Positions 10,378 to 22,066 of a DNA stretch of 64,000 bases are shown here, in pieces. The DNA lies in assembly GCA_016802295.1 (NCBI GenBank), contig JAESIW010000179.1:124001-188000 (forward strand), in the 5' to 3' direction. Position 1 is the first letter of the stretch. Every line of letters starts with the position of its first letter. Below the pieces are notes generated by a model that was given only the letters and a program-made list of their open reading frames with translations, did no database searches and was not told the DNA's origin. A program made the translations under genes and the position numbers. Source of the stretch: Brachionus rotundiformis. Lineage: Eukaryota; Rotifera; Eurotatoria; Ploima; Brachionidae.

Positions 10378-11799
10378 AATGAGGTGAGCAAGAGCAATGT
10401 GATTTTTGTGGGTCATGATATTGAACAAAATGAAAAGTTGATTGATTTTTTATTTCAAAAAAATGAAAACGATCTTGTCCAAAAAACAATGGTCAGTGAT
10501 GCCATTTTGAAGCATGAAATCAACTCTGACTCAATTGACCTGTACAGCATTTGCCTATCGAACCTAAACGAACGCAAGTTTTTTGATATTTTCAATCAAT
10601 TGCTTGAAAACCAGCTATCCAACCGCATAGACTACTTTGTGCTTTATGAAAAGTTGGACGAATTTTTGCTCCATCAAACCAACAATATTTACAAATTTAT
10701 CTTGAAATATTTCGATTTGAAATTTAACTTTATAATGTTTAGAATAGATGAGGAGATATTTGATGACAAAAGTATAATAGACCAATTTATCAATGCCAAG
10801 AAAGACCAGCTGAAAAATTACATGGACCCTGAGGTTTTGTTTGGTCAAGTTGAAATAACAAAAGATGGAAACTTGTGCTTGGATTACAATCACTTGTCCA
10901 ATCTGCAGTCAACTTTTGCCGATAAGAATCCACGCTACTTTTACCTTAAATCTACAATTGAACAAGTTAATCGTGACAACTACTGGCTGAACATGGTGGA
11001 CCTAAACTTTGGCTTTGACTTCGAGATCGATTTGAACGACTGTGCTCTTTTTTGCGACTGTACCAAGAAAAATAAGTTCAGTAGACAAATTGTGGAGAGC
11101 AAGAACTGGACTTTTCTCTCTGACAAAGAAGAGCGAGGATACTACGCAGTGACATTTTACAAGCATGTTCATGGCAAAACAATAGTTGTCATGTCGCATC
11201 GAGGCACCAAGCTTAACAAATTGACCAACATTCTTTATGATTTAGAGATTGTTTTGCAGATAGAGCCAGATGTGCTCAGAAAAGCCATTAGCTACGAGAA
11301 CGAAGTGCTGGACGAGCTCGACTCGAAAATAAATTCGGTCGTGCTCATACATATTGGGTTCTCGTTGGGCGGCTATTTGGCTGCCAGTTGTGCCACCCGC
11401 GATTTCAGGCGAAAGTATGTGACCAAATATTCCATTACGTTTGATGCGCCTGGTATCCTCTTCGAGCCTCAGAAAAAGGTGAAAAATTCGGAGAACATAG
11501 TCAACTATTTTGTTATGCCCAATTTAGTCAATACATGTAATTATCATGTTGGAAAGATATATCAGATCTCATCTGAATTAAAGGCGCCAAGTGAATTTGT
11601 TAAAATTTGCCTAAGTGCTTGGGCAAATCTGCCCAAAGAGCTAATATTTTTGTCCCAGTCGCACGACCTGGACTTCATAATTAGACTGACTTCCCACTAT
11701 AACATACTAAAAAAGGTCAGGGAATGGCCAGTGGCAGTAAACAAGATATTTGCTCAGAAGATCAGTCACAAGAGATCAAATATAGTGGTGTATGAATGA
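10378..11799 (+). CDS. Class-3 lipase-like alpha/beta hydrolase
   Basis: About 470 residues. The C-terminal half carries lipase landmarks: the oxyanion-side strand TIVVMSHRGTK, the nucleophile elbow HIGFSLGGYLAAS (GxSxG, Ser nucleophile) and the ITFDAPGI segment with a candidate catalytic Asp. His residues follow in SQSHDLDF and TSHYNIL. The N-terminal 200 residues match no domain I know. The start is uncertain: the frame opens after a stop at 10369, GTG at 10384 is the first start-like codon, and the first in-frame ATG is at 10492, inside well-formed coding sequence. ATTAAG before 10378 could be a splice acceptor, so a short upstream exon carrying the true ATG is likely. It probably hydrolyses a lipid ester; the substrate is unknown. 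Confidence 0.7.
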   Translation, partial: NEVSKSNVIFVGHDIEQNEKLIDFLFQKNENDLVQKTMVSDAILKHEINSDSIDLYSICLSNLNERKFFDIFNQLLENQLSNRIDYFVLYEKLDEFLLHQTNNIYKFILKYFDLKFNFIMFRIDEEIFDDKSIIDQFINAKKDQLKNYMDPEVLFGQVEITKDGNLCLDYNHLSNLQSTFADKNPRYFYLKSTIEQVNRDNYWLNMVDLNFGFDFEIDLNDCALFCDCTKKNKFSRQIVESKNWTFLSDKEERGYYAVTFYKHVHGKTIVVMSHRGTKLNKLTNILYDLEIVLQIEPDVLRKAISYENEVLDELDSKINSVVLIHIGFSLGGYLAASCATRDFRRKYVTKYSITFDAPGILFEPQKKVKNSENIVNYFVMPNLVNTCNYHVGKIYQISSELKAPSEFVKICLSAWANLPKELIFLSQSHDLDFIIRLTSHYNILKKVREWPVAVNKIFAQKISHKRSNIVVYE

Positions 11800-12157
11800 G
11801 ACTGTACCAAGTCGAAAGCACCGGTGATTTTAAAAGCTTGTTAAATTTATTTTGTTGGTTGTTTTGAAAAATTATTCAATTTTAACAAAAAATATTATTT
11901 TTTAGAAAATTTTGACAAATATAAATATATAACATAAAAAACACTTTGAGATAACAAATTTTAGTCAAAAAAAAGAAATTAATATATTTGATTTAAAAAT
12001 TGTTTCTTCAATACATTGTATAGATTTTTGACTTTAAAAATAATTCTTATAAATATTTATCTTTGAGATAAAAAATTATGTTAGCGTAGCCCTAAAATTT
12101 ATATGACAAAAAAAAAATTGGAAAAATTTGAAAATATATGAAATAATTATATAAGAA
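11800..12157. other. Short AT-rich intergenic spacer
   Basis: Contains the 3' flank of the lipase-like gene and the presumed promoter of the fucosyltransferase. No specific element is identifiable. Confidence 0.4.
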
Positions 12158-13438
12158 ATGAAATTTAGAAAGAAAAACTATCTTATTTTATTGACTTTTT
12201 TTTTCTCTATTTTAATTATTCTCATTCTCCGAAAATCAAAAAAGAAAAAAGTAGATAGAGTTGATTGTTTTCCGCTTTTGGTAAATAAGAAACAATTTTA
12301 TGTAGAAATTGATGGTCAAACATATCCCAAAATAGTTCCCTCATTTTTCAATTCTTCCATTAATTTTCAATGTCTCAATTCAAGCCAAACAAAACCAAAG
12401 TTAATTTTGTTATGGAATGAGTACGGACCGTGGAAAGACTACAAATATGGAATTGGAAAAAAGGAACCTTTCATTAAGAGAAAGTGTCCTGTTACTAATT
12501 GTGAAATAACAAAGGATAGATCTCGTCTTGGTGAAAGTGATCTTGTCATTGTTCACATGAGAAGTCCCTATTCAAAACTGCCATTGGAAAGACCTCAAAA
12601 ATCCAGAATGGTTTTTCTCATCACCGAGTCTCCAATTCACTCAAAAACATTTCATCCAAACTACAATGGTCTGTTCAATTTTACTGCAACCTACAACCGA
12701 GATTCGTTCTTTTCGCCTTACTACTACAGTAACATGGAATTCAAATGGGAGCTAAACGAACATTTCAATGATAAAAAGGACTTCAGTGAAGGAAAGACAA
12801 AGCTTGCTGTTATCTTGGCAACTAATTGCAAAGCTCATTCGAAAAGAATTGAATATGTGAGAGAAATGCAAAAGTATTCAGAAAGAATTGATATTTATGG
12901 TGGATGTGGAAAGAGTTGTAACATTCCTGGTGAGAATAGATTTTTGAGCAATGAATGCCGAGGCAGATTGAGCAAAAATTATCTTTTTTTTCTTGCATTT
13001 GAGAACAGTATGTGCAAAGACTACATAACTGAAAAGTTGTATGATACAGTTTTGTTTGATACAGTTCCAGTGGTGTACGGCTATGGTCCGTACGATCAGG
13101 TGATTCCACGTTCAGCTTACATAAATGCTCTTGACTTCAAAACACCAAAACAACTTGTGGACTATTTGCTTTACTTGGAGTCGAACAAAACCGCTTACAA
13201 TACATACTTCAAATGGAAAAAGTACATCAAAGTAACCAACCATCAATACAAGACTTTTTGTGACATGTGCATCAAGCTGAATTTGGAAAACTACTTCGGA
13301 ATAGAAAAAGCTCAGGTCTATGATTTGGAAACTTTTTGGGGATATAAAAAAAATTGCTGGGCTCCTCCAGTTATTGGCAAAGACAACGCATTTTCATTCT
13401 ATCCCATTAATTACACTCATAAATGTTCTTTTTGTTGA
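12158..13438 (+). CDS. Alpha-1,3-fucosyltransferase (GT10)
   Basis: A Golgi type II membrane enzyme that moves fucose from GDP-fucose to N-acetylglucosamine in N-glycans or related glycans. The 426 residues form one exon. A short basic cytosolic end (MKFRKKN) is followed by one membrane segment at about residues 7-24 and a Lys-rich stem. The catalytic domain shows the GT10 donor-binding core FENSMCKDYITEKLYD at about residues 284-300, followed by PVVYG and the YINALDF block. A lumenal Cys-rich end (CDMC, then CSFC) probably forms disulfides. Several NxS/T sites (NFT, NKT, NYT) fit a lumenal domain. The ATG at 12158 gives the expected signal anchor. Family call is firm; acceptor specificity is not known. 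Confidence 0.93.
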   Translation: MKFRKKNYLILLTFFFSILIILILRKSKKKKVDRVDCFPLLVNKKQFYVEIDGQTYPKIVPSFFNSSINFQCLNSSQTKPKLILLWNEYGPWKDYKYGIGKKEPFIKRKCPVTNCEITKDRSRLGESDLVIVHMRSPYSKLPLERPQKSRMVFLITESPIHSKTFHPNYNGLFNFTATYNRDSFFSPYYYSNMEFKWELNEHFNDKKDFSEGKTKLAVILATNCKAHSKRIEYVREMQKYSERIDIYGGCGKSCNIPGENRFLSNECRGRLSKNYLFFLAFENSMCKDYITEKLYDTVLFDTVPVVYGYGPYDQVIPRSAYINALDFKTPKQLVDYLLYLESNKTAYNTYFKWKKYIKVTNHQYKTFCDMCIKLNLENYFGIEKAQVYDLETFWGYKKNCWAPPVIGKDNAFSFYPINYTHKCSFC

Positions 13439-13772
13439 ATTTTTTTTTCCTGGTAATCTTTCTCTCTTGATAACTTTTTTTAATTTACCTCTCTTTATTG
13501 CACTATCTAACTTAACTTATGATTATTAGTTTGATTAACTTACCCTGGATTTTTAATAAATAGATAAAATTTGCTTAAAATGAAAATATGTGTTCTGAAT
13601 TTTAAAAAAATTGTTATTGTTGTCAATATTTTTAATAAAGTAAATAAAGTGATTAAATTAATTTATTTCTCTAATAATTTTAACAAAAATGATAAATTCT
13701 TTAATTTATTCAATTATTATTTTCAAAAATTTAAACAATTATTTACAATTAGATATTTTAATTTCTATAAAT

Positions 13773-16700
13773 TTATTTATACATTTTTATATAATTTACG
13801 GTTTCTTTGGCAAGAAAAGATCCATCTGGATCATAAAACTTGATCGCATTTTGCCATTCGGACTCGGTCCACTTTTTCCAATAGACCAAGTTACTCCACA
13901 CATAATCTTTTGCTTTTGGTATTTTCCACAAGTTAGTCCCGTATTCTTCATTTAGATATTTTTCAACATTACAAGGAACTAAATACTTTTTTCCAAGTAT
14001 TTCGCCTGAGCATATACTTGACTTGGTCAAAAATCTACGCTTTTTAATTCGTTTTTCTTGGTACCCACACCAATGATGACTTGTATTTAAGTTATAAAAA
14101 TAAAACAAATCTATCTGAAGATTGTCTGAATTCAAACGTAACTCATAGCTGTCATTTGGATATCCAAATTCGACAATTAAGGCAGCTTTTTTATTGCCAA
14201 GAAAAGATTTTTTTACTCTAGGATCGTATTGTTGGGACAAGAGACCGATGTCTAAATCAGTTGTGTGCGGAATAAATCCGCAGTCTCTATACCAACCCAG
14301 GAGGGTTCCACCGGCAAGCCAATAGTCAAGACCTAATTGATCCAGTACTTTAGTTATGTACTCTAACTTTTCAGAAAATTTCATATTTTTTTCCCCATCT
14401 TGATTGTAATTAAAATTTTTGGAGTTGTAAGTGACCAAATGCTGGCTACATTCTAGAAATTGCGAATTTTTATATTCATTTAGAAATTTTTTAATATCTA
14501 TCGGACAATAAATTTTAATATCTTGAATTGATTGTAGCCCAATATTGAACCTTGAAAAAATAAATTAGTATTTAGGATATAGAATATCCAACTATTGTAA
14601 AATAATTAAGTGCAAAAATTTTAAATTAAAAACTAGATTCTGAATATTTCTAAAATTTTTAAATTTTTAATCTTATTTTATTTAAACAATCCTTAAGACA
14701 AAAATTTCAAAAAATTGAAAAGAATTTTTTTTTGACAATTCATGCAAAAATAAATCTTAATTTGATTTTTTATGCTTTTTTTTTCTAAAATATATAATAT
14801 ATCTGATTTCTATAGTGATTAAGATAACCATGCTCAGTTATGAGCAAAAATTATAGATAATGAAAATATAAATGCTTAGGGTGTTAGAGCATTATTAAAG
14901 AAGTGATTTTAATATTTTGTTAAAACTACTATCAATTGGTCTGAAAGCTTAGAAATCTCTTTATTAAACTTATCAACGAAAAAAAATATTCGGCCTCTGG
15001 TCAATAGTTTTTTCTAAATTTATATAATTTAAAAGCCTTTGATAGTATACACAGAGAAACCCTCTTGGGTCGTATTAAGAGGAAGTATCATAAGTGAAAA
15101 AAAGGAATCATAAAGACATTAAGAATAGGCTTGCAAAAGCAAAAGGAGTATTTACCAGATTCAAACCATTGTGAAAATCAAAGTACTACAGCAAGGAAAC
15201 AAAAATCAAGATATACAACTCTGATGTATGGAAGTGAAGTGAAAGCCTGAACACATTCCATACAAGTAGCCTGAGAAGGATTCTTGGGATACACTGGCCT
15301 GAAACATTCAAACGATGAACTAAATATAAGAACTAAGTCAGAGCCATTGAGTCAATATATCAGAAATGGTTCGGACATGTACTTGGAATGAAAAGAATAC
15401 GAATACCAAATAAAGCTCTTCAATTGGACACCTAAAGGGCGAAGAAAGGTAGGAAGACCAGCAATAAGATGGAGGTAAACAATCACCGGAATGAGAATGA
15501 CATGGGGAGAAGCAAGAGTGAAGGCAAGTGATCGACTTGAGTGGAAACAAAAGAAATGGCTCTATGCTCCTCAAAGAGTCAATAAGGAAAAAAAATTAAG
15601 TGGAGCATTTTGTTTCGTTCAGAAAGAAAAAGTCAGATTTGAGAACCACATATTGGCTGAACCAAGGGACAGGTATCACCCAGAAATTTAGTTTTTGAAA
15701 ATAATATATCTCCGAGCTAAAATGGACCCAAAAGTGAATTTGCATACAAAATTAGATACTCTTATGCCACAGTTCACGGTTTAATTTACAAAGTAAAAAC
15801 GAAATAAAAATTCTTTCAGAATACTGTTATGATTATGTCAAATGATTATAATGATTTTTCTAAGTCAAAGATCACACTAAAAATAGCTCGAGATCCTAGA
15901 AAAAAAATTAAATTTTATTTAGTTTTCCATTTTTATAAATAATTTCAAAATTGTAAAAATTAGTCTAGTATTTCGTAGTTTGTTTTACCATGTTTTCACC
16001 ATTAAATTATTATAAAAAAGATCAAATTGTAAAATTTAGTATAGGATTAAATGAAGTGACTAAATTTTAGCCTACAGTCTATGAATAAGCTTTTTTAAGA
16101 ACCCAAATGTTTGTTTTGTAATCTAAATATTTAGATTTATAGTTTGCCAAGCATTTATTATTTAGCATATATTTTAAACAAAATTCGGCAGGTTTGTCTC
16201 TTTACATTCAAAGTTTAGATAGATAGATAATAGCTTTTGAATATTTTTTTATAAATTTTAACACGTTTGACCGAAATTTTGTAAAAATAGAATATCTGTT
16301 TTCCAAGTAAATTTGGTAAAACTTACCTGCTAAAAGCTCGTGTTTTGTCATTGAAAAATTTTTCTGTTTTATTCTTGTCATCGCTTGGTATCCAAAAAAA
16401 TTGTGACCTTTCGTAAAACACAGATACTTGCAGAGTAGAACCATTACAATTAAAATGTGCAGAACTTGGAATGGTTAAGTTTTCATACTTGGCATATACA
16501 ACATCTGATTTACAATCAATTTTTTCTAAGTTCTATTTTTAAAAAAGCTTGTTATAAAAAGAAAAAATTTCCTTATTAAAAATACTTTGACCAGATCAAA
16601 AAATTCATTGAGATAAATTCCAAAGTTAAATCTTCTTGAATGTTTGATACTTGACAATTGGCTCAGAATGTCTAGGTCAATGAGAAAGGCTTTGTGTGCG

Positions 16701-16915
16701 CTCAAGACATCGAAAAATGATCCTGAAACCCATTTTGCCGACTTCGAGGACGCTAGGGCCAATTTTTGCTCAAGATCTGACAAAAAATGGTTCTCGTCTG
16801 TCCGAACCGAGAAATTTTTTCTCATACCAATAATCTGAACATAGGCAATAAAAAATATAGACACATTCAAGACCAGCAGCAGCTTAAACACCTTGATCAT
16901 ACGTTTGTTTATCAT
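13773..16915 (-). CDS. FKTN: Fukutin (ribitol-phosphate transferase family)
   Basis: Fukutin adds ribitol phosphate to the core glycan of alpha-dystroglycan in the Golgi. Three exons on the minus strand are 16915-16586, 16532-16327 and 14550-13773. The introns are 53 bp and 1,774 bp, both GT-AG, phases 0 and 2, giving 437 residues (vertebrate fukutin is about 460). A signal anchor spans about residues 9-29. AFLIDLDILSQL and VSVFYERSQFFW match conserved stem-domain segments. The nucleotidyltransferase core has YWLAGGTLLGWYRDCGFIP followed by TTDLDIG with an intact DxD, then VPCNVEKYLNEEYG near the end. The large second intron contains a LINE remnant. ATG at 16915 is followed by a second Met at residue 6; either could start. 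A degenerate relative lies at 41.2 kb. Confidence 0.9.
14995..15690 (+). mobile_element. Dead non-LTR retrotransposon fragment in fukutin intron 2
   Basis: Broken reading frames give reverse-transcriptase C-terminal landmarks: AFDSIHRETLL near 15030, MYGSEVKA-like sequence near 15230, RWFGHVLGMKRIRIPN near 15375, then GRRKVGRP and W-rich segments ending near 15600. Stops and frameshifts are many. It lies on the strand opposite the fukutin transcript. Similar fragments occur at 33605-33835 (inverted) and 63740-63965. Confidence 0.75.
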
Positions 16916-18840
16916 TTGAGCTTGGACCTTTTAAATTTTTTACATCTGAACTCTAAACTCCAACAAATCAATAATTAAGACTACTTTGTTAAAACAAAAT
17001 TAAGAGCCAATTTAAGTTTTTTTCCAATCTTTATTTTTTATAACAAAATGAATAAAAATCTAAATTAAAAAATATCTATTTTTTAAAAAATAAGAATAAG
17101 TCGGTCATTAGGATTAACATTTGTTCGTGATGGATTTTGTTTTTTTTTGTGTAAGTTCTATATTATTGCATATGAAACCAGAGTATTCACTTAATAATTT
17201 AAAGTTGGCTCATTTTGAAATTTAGATCATTAGTCTGTCTCATTGATAAGTCCATAGTTAATTAGTGACTTTTGAACAAATAATAAATTATTCCAATCAC
17301 AAAAAAATTCAGAATAATTTTAGCAGATACGAATCGAATAAAATCGATATTTTTTTATTATTTTCAAATTGAGATTCACAATCGAAATTTATAATTAATT
17401 AATTTATAAATAAATGAAGAGATAAATCTTAGATGCTCAACCCATTAAAATCCTAATGACGATCGGAAAAATGTTCTGAATTGATATCCAAAAAACGTGA
17501 TAAAAAATAAATTGACTTAAAAGAATAAATGATATCCACGACTTTAAAGTACAATAATTGTTGATCACTAAATTATTTAAACCATTACCTGGCAAATATA
17601 TAAAAATCACATTAAATAAGAACAATCTTATTAATAATTAAATTTTTGTTTTAGAAATTTTTAATGGTACTTTTAATAAACTTTTTTATTTAAAACGATT
17701 AATTTTTTTTCTTCAAATTAAAAATAAATAATTCGATAAATTTGATATCAATGTTTAAAAACAATGTCATATTTTTCGCTGAATTTTAGTGTTTTTTTCT
17801 TGATAAAAATTCAACATAATTTTTTTATTTGAAAATTTAATTTTAAACAAAGATACTTTAGTCTCTCATTATTTATTTTAAAAGTAGTCTGAGATAAGAA
17901 GTTTAAAATTAATTGTCTTTATTTATATCTCAATTTCAGTAACAAATTTTTAAAAATACATCATATGAAAAGAAAGATAATCTATGAATATTATATTTAA
18001 TTTTTCTACATTTTTTTATTTTAGTTTTTTTAGATAAAATAAAAACTTAGTTGGTGAGATAAAAAATATATTGAATTGATAATTTTGATTAAATGTGTCT
18101 AAATTTCCGATACTCTTTCCTTAGTTTATATTCTCCTATTTTCTTATAATGATGAAAACAAGGCTTAAAACATTCTTTAAAATTTTGAATTCCCACAAAT
18201 AAGTGATATGAATTTTATTTGTCTTTGAATTCTAATAAAAGGAAATAAAGATTATCCTTCGAACAATTGTTTAAGGTTTTCTTTTATTTTTTGTTCAATT
18301 AGTAAAAATTGGTTTTCTTATTTACTTGAAAAAAAAGATTATCTAAGATTTATGATTTATTGATTTAAACAGATAATAATAACTGAAAATATTTTAATTC
18401 AATTAATCAAAATGGTTTCATTTAATATGTTTATTTTTATTTTAACTGATAATTTATTAAAATTGCAGCCAATTCTTCACAATTAAGTGCCACCAAAAGG
18501 CTTAGATCAGAGTCAAATTAATTTATTTCAAATAGCTTAATATTATAATCATTCTTTTGACTTGAATTATGCAGGTGCTAATATTTTCATTCAACAACAT
18601 GACATTTCTTAGTATCAAGAAAGTCACTTGACCGTCCAAATAAAGCATTTATCTTTATTTTAAGTTATGTTTAAAAAATCTGTCTTTTAAACAAATTATA
18701 AATCTTTTTTAAAAAAAAATCTTAAAAAAAATATCTAAATAAAATTTTGTTGGCAATCGATTATCAATAATCGAAAAATTTATTTAGTCAATTTTAAAAA
18801 AATGTAAAAGTTATAAAGTAGTTGTAGTAGTAGTTTAAAC
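16916..18840. other. AT-rich intergenic DNA, nothing recognised
   Basis: Very AT-rich. A 62-codon ORF at 17437-17625 has no features. No promoter, RNA gene or repeat could be supported. Confidence 0.4.
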
Positions 18841-18849
18841 TGCAGCTTA

Positions 18850-19660
18850 GAGGTTCTAAGCATAGCCCTAATGAGCTGTAGCAGTCGCTTCTATTTGTTT
18901 CGCCGTCCAGCACGACTCTATTTGTAAAAAAAAGTTATATCTCGGAAGACAATTTTTCATTCCTTCACGTGTTAGACAATAACTATTTCTCCTCAATTCA
19001 TACCTTCGGCTACCAGGTATTGTGTTAAGACTGTAATTGATTCCTTTATTAAATTTAATTTGTTCATAATTGTTTACCAATTTGTACATCTGAATTAGGT
19101 AAACTCTTAATCTTCTTGTACTCAAGTTTGTTAAATCTAACCTTAACAAGCGTTGTTGATAATCCAAGTCACGCACTTCTGGAATCAACTTAGCTGCTCT
19201 TTGTTGAACTTTCTCAAGTTCTCTCGAGTAATAAGGAAACCATGTACTGATAGCATATTCATATTCCTGGTGCGGTCTAACCATTGGTCATACAATAATT
19301 TGATAGTCTCGCTACAAGGATACTTAAATGCTTTCTTAATTAAAACCTACATTCTATTTGCTTTACCTGTAGCATTTTTGACTATTTTAAATCACTCTGA
19401 ATGTAAATACCCAAATCTCTTTCGACTTTTGACTTACTGAGGGTTTTCAAGCCAATTTTACAATCAAACTATGGATTTTTTATGGATTTTTTTTGCCAAT
19501 ATGAACAACTTTGCATTTATCTTCATTTAGCTGAGTCGACCATTCTTTTGACCATTTACACACTTTATCTATATTTGATTGTAGGTTGTAAATCGAGTTG
19601 AAATTGTTGATATTATCTTAGTGTCATCAGCATAAGCTTCACGATGGTTTTTTTTTTCAG
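18850..19660 (-). mobile_element. Decayed non-LTR retrotransposon (reverse transcriptase)
   Basis: Minus strand. Near 19630 the frame reads AYADDTKI, the catalytic YADD motif of reverse transcriptase, followed by degraded sequence around WS and H-I-G residues. An open 138-codon part at 19284-18868 carries LEKVQQRAAKLIPEVRD and RLLRLDLTNLSTRRLRVYLI, typical of the CR1/Jockey-type C-terminus, then a frameshift before the end. The 5' part is missing, as expected for 5'-truncated LINE copies. Confidence 0.8.
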
Positions 19661-20090
19661 ACCTAAAAAATTTTATATATTTTTCATTAAATTTAAATTT
19701 CAAATAAATCATTAAATTATAATTATTTCTAAAGATTTTATAATTTTTTACAGACTTTTGAAATAGAAATAATATTTTTTGCTTATTTAGAAGTTCATAT
19801 TAATTAATAGCCAACTAAATAAAATTATTGATCTTTGAATTATATCAATCGATTAGAATCGATTACCAACACTAGAACAAATTTTTATTCTAACAATTAA
19901 TCTAATAGTTTTGAAAGAGTACTGCCTGACACTGAATAAAACTTTGAACATTTGGTACAATAATTTCTAAATTAATTTTGATTGATTTAATGAGTAAAAA
20001 AACTTAAATTGGTTAAGACAATATTTATTTTTTTTTAATTTATAATAAAAAATTAATTTAAACCGGAAAAAAGAATCTAGACTTTTTAAA

Positions 20091-21597
20091 TTAAAGAAGC
20101 ATGCTAGCTGGGTTTTCCATGTATTTTTTAAAGTGTTCCAACCATTTTGCTCCAACCGCGCCATCAACCACTCTGTGATCGGCGGACAAAGTCACGCTCA
20201 AATAAGTGGCCACTCTATGCCTTTTAACAATAAAATTTAGAAAAAATAATTATTTTTTTATCTAATTACCCATTGTTGTCGTCGGGGACGACTCTTTTAT
20301 CGGCACCACCAACAGCTAGAATACACGATTGAGGCGGATTGATCACAGCTGAGAACGACTTTATACCAAACATGCCCAAATTAGAAATGGTGAAAGTTCC
20401 ACCCATGAACTCATGAGGTTGAAGCTTATTTTCTTTGGCTTTTTTGGCCAAGCTGGTCACATCAAAGTTAATGCTTGACAATCCTTTTTGATCAGCGTTG
20501 AAGACAATTGGTGTAATAAGACCATTAGGTGTGGCTACGGCAACGTTAATGTCAACGTTATTGTACTTGCGAATAAAGGTGTCCATCCAGGCCGAGTTGG
20601 CTTCTGGTACTTTTTTACAGGCTAAAGCTGAAGCTTTGATTACAAAGTCGTTTATGGAGATTTTTATGCTTTCCTTTGCCAATTGGTCATTCAGATCTTT
20701 TCTCACTTTGAGCACATTTTCCAAGTCAACATCAACGGTCAAATAGTAATGGGGTACGGTTTGTTTGGACTGAGTAAGTCGCTTAGCAGTGACAGCTCGA
20801 TAATTGTTAATATCCAAGTCTTCGTAGCTGAGATCAGAAGCTGGTCGTGCAGGAACCGCTTTGGGAGTTTCGACCACATAGTTTTGTACATCCTGGGCTC
20901 TAACCTGACCTTCTGGACCTGATGGTTTTACCAATGATAAATCAATGTTTCGCTCAGCAGCTAATTTTCTTGCCAAGGGGGTAGCGAACACGCGTTCAGT
21001 TTGATTTCTGCTTGGTTGAGTTTGAGGGGCTGGTGAAGGAGGTGGTGGTGGCGGAGCCTGTGTTTGAACTGGTTTGGGAGGCTCGCTTTTTACTTCTTCA
21101 ACTACGGGTTTGGGTTCCGAAGCGGGTTCAGCCTCTGGTTTGTAGTTGGCAAAAGCGGCAATTTCGGATTGATCGCGGACCATTATGCACAAAAGAGTTT
21201 TGAGGGGCAAATCTCTTGACTTTTCGGGAACAAGTATTTTAGCCAAGTATCCCTCGTCGGTGGCCTCAAGTCCCATTGTAGCTTTGTCAGTCTCAATTTC
21301 GGCAATCAGATCTCCTTCCATCACATGATCGCCTTCTTTTTTGGCCCATTTAGCCAGTGTGCCTTGCTCCATTGTCGGAGATAGAGCGGGCAAAACGATC
21401 TTGGTATGCTCTGGTAAAGAGGCCAAAAATCGTTTGTTTATTTTAAATGAAGTGAGTGGAGTGAGCTTTGGTGATGACGCCTTGGTAACAACTGTGCTAA
21501 GGCGCACAAGCCGCGACATTGAATATGATCGTTGCGGCACCAAGCTAAACAGGCCAGAGAGTCTTTTGCTCGATGTGGACACCAAAGCGCGCTGCAT
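20091..21597 (-). CDS. DLAT: Dihydrolipoamide acetyltransferase, pyruvate dehydrogenase E2
   Basis: E2 core subunit of the mitochondrial pyruvate dehydrogenase complex; it passes the acetyl group from lipoyl-lysine to CoA. Two exons, 21597-20270 and 20220-20091, are joined across a 49-bp GT-AG intron, giving 485 residues. The Arg/Ser-rich start looks like a mitochondrial targeting peptide. One lipoyl domain spans about residues 62-145, with the lipoylated Lys in EIETDKATMG (mammalian DLAT has two such domains). A Pro-rich linker follows. The E1/E3-binding domain is at about 205-245 (RVFATPLARKLAAERNIDLS). The catalytic acetyltransferase domain ends with the active-site HRVVDG in exon 2. The active-site motif is only completed by the last small exon, which supports the splice call. 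The ATG at 21597 gives the transit peptide. Confidence 0.93.
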
Positions 21598-21838
21598 TTT
21601 TGCTCAATTATCTAAAATTAACAAACAAAACATTAACAGCGTCACAATAGATACATTTGATCTAAATTTTATGTAATAACTAGTTTGAATTTTTTTCGGA
21701 ATAACAACAAAAATTTGCAGCTTTAGTTAAGCAAGTTTGCTGTATACCAAATTTTATGTGCTTGCCTTCAGCACAGCATTATTAAATTAAACTTTTTATT
21801 CACTAATTTTTAATGAAGAAGACAAACATACATATCAG

Positions 21839-22066
21839 GTATTTGGGAAAATTAATTCAGCCACCCTCCTATTCTTGACCGGGCTTGGGACCGGCTTGGG
21901 CATAGTTATGGCCAAAAAGAAGACTGTGGGACGTTCATCAGTGAACAGGACCACTCAACCGAGCGTTTCGCTCTGATCTTGATCTCACTCACGACTAGCT
22001 TGGAACCACAAACCAAGCATCGTTCTCACTTTGGAGAACGCTTAACTCCGTCTTCTTTTCAAGTTT
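21839..22066 (+). repeat. Structured GC-rich repeat, copy 1 (candidate RNA)
   Basis: Nearly identical to 23759-23986, exactly 1,920 bp away in the same orientation. It stands out as GC-rich in an AT-rich region. From AAAAGAAGAC near 21915 to GTCTTCTTTT near 22050 these 10-base arms pair perfectly and enclose four hairpins: GTTCA/TGAAC, GAGCG/CGCTC, GCTTGG/CCAAGC and CGTTCTC/GAGAACG. A short open frame (GLGTGLGIVMAKKKTV) overlaps the first half and ends at TGA in the second hairpin. No known RNA family is recognised. Confidence 0.75.

Noticed and set aside
16208..16444. 78-codon ORF on the minus strand
   Set aside because: It is an out-of-frame reading over fukutin exon 2; the correct frame continues the conserved FYERSQFFW segment.
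21839..22066. tRNA, snRNA, spliced-leader or hammerhead identity for the structured repeat
   Set aside because: No anticodon arm, TPsiC box, Sm site, SL splice donor or CUGAUGA/GAAA core could be found.
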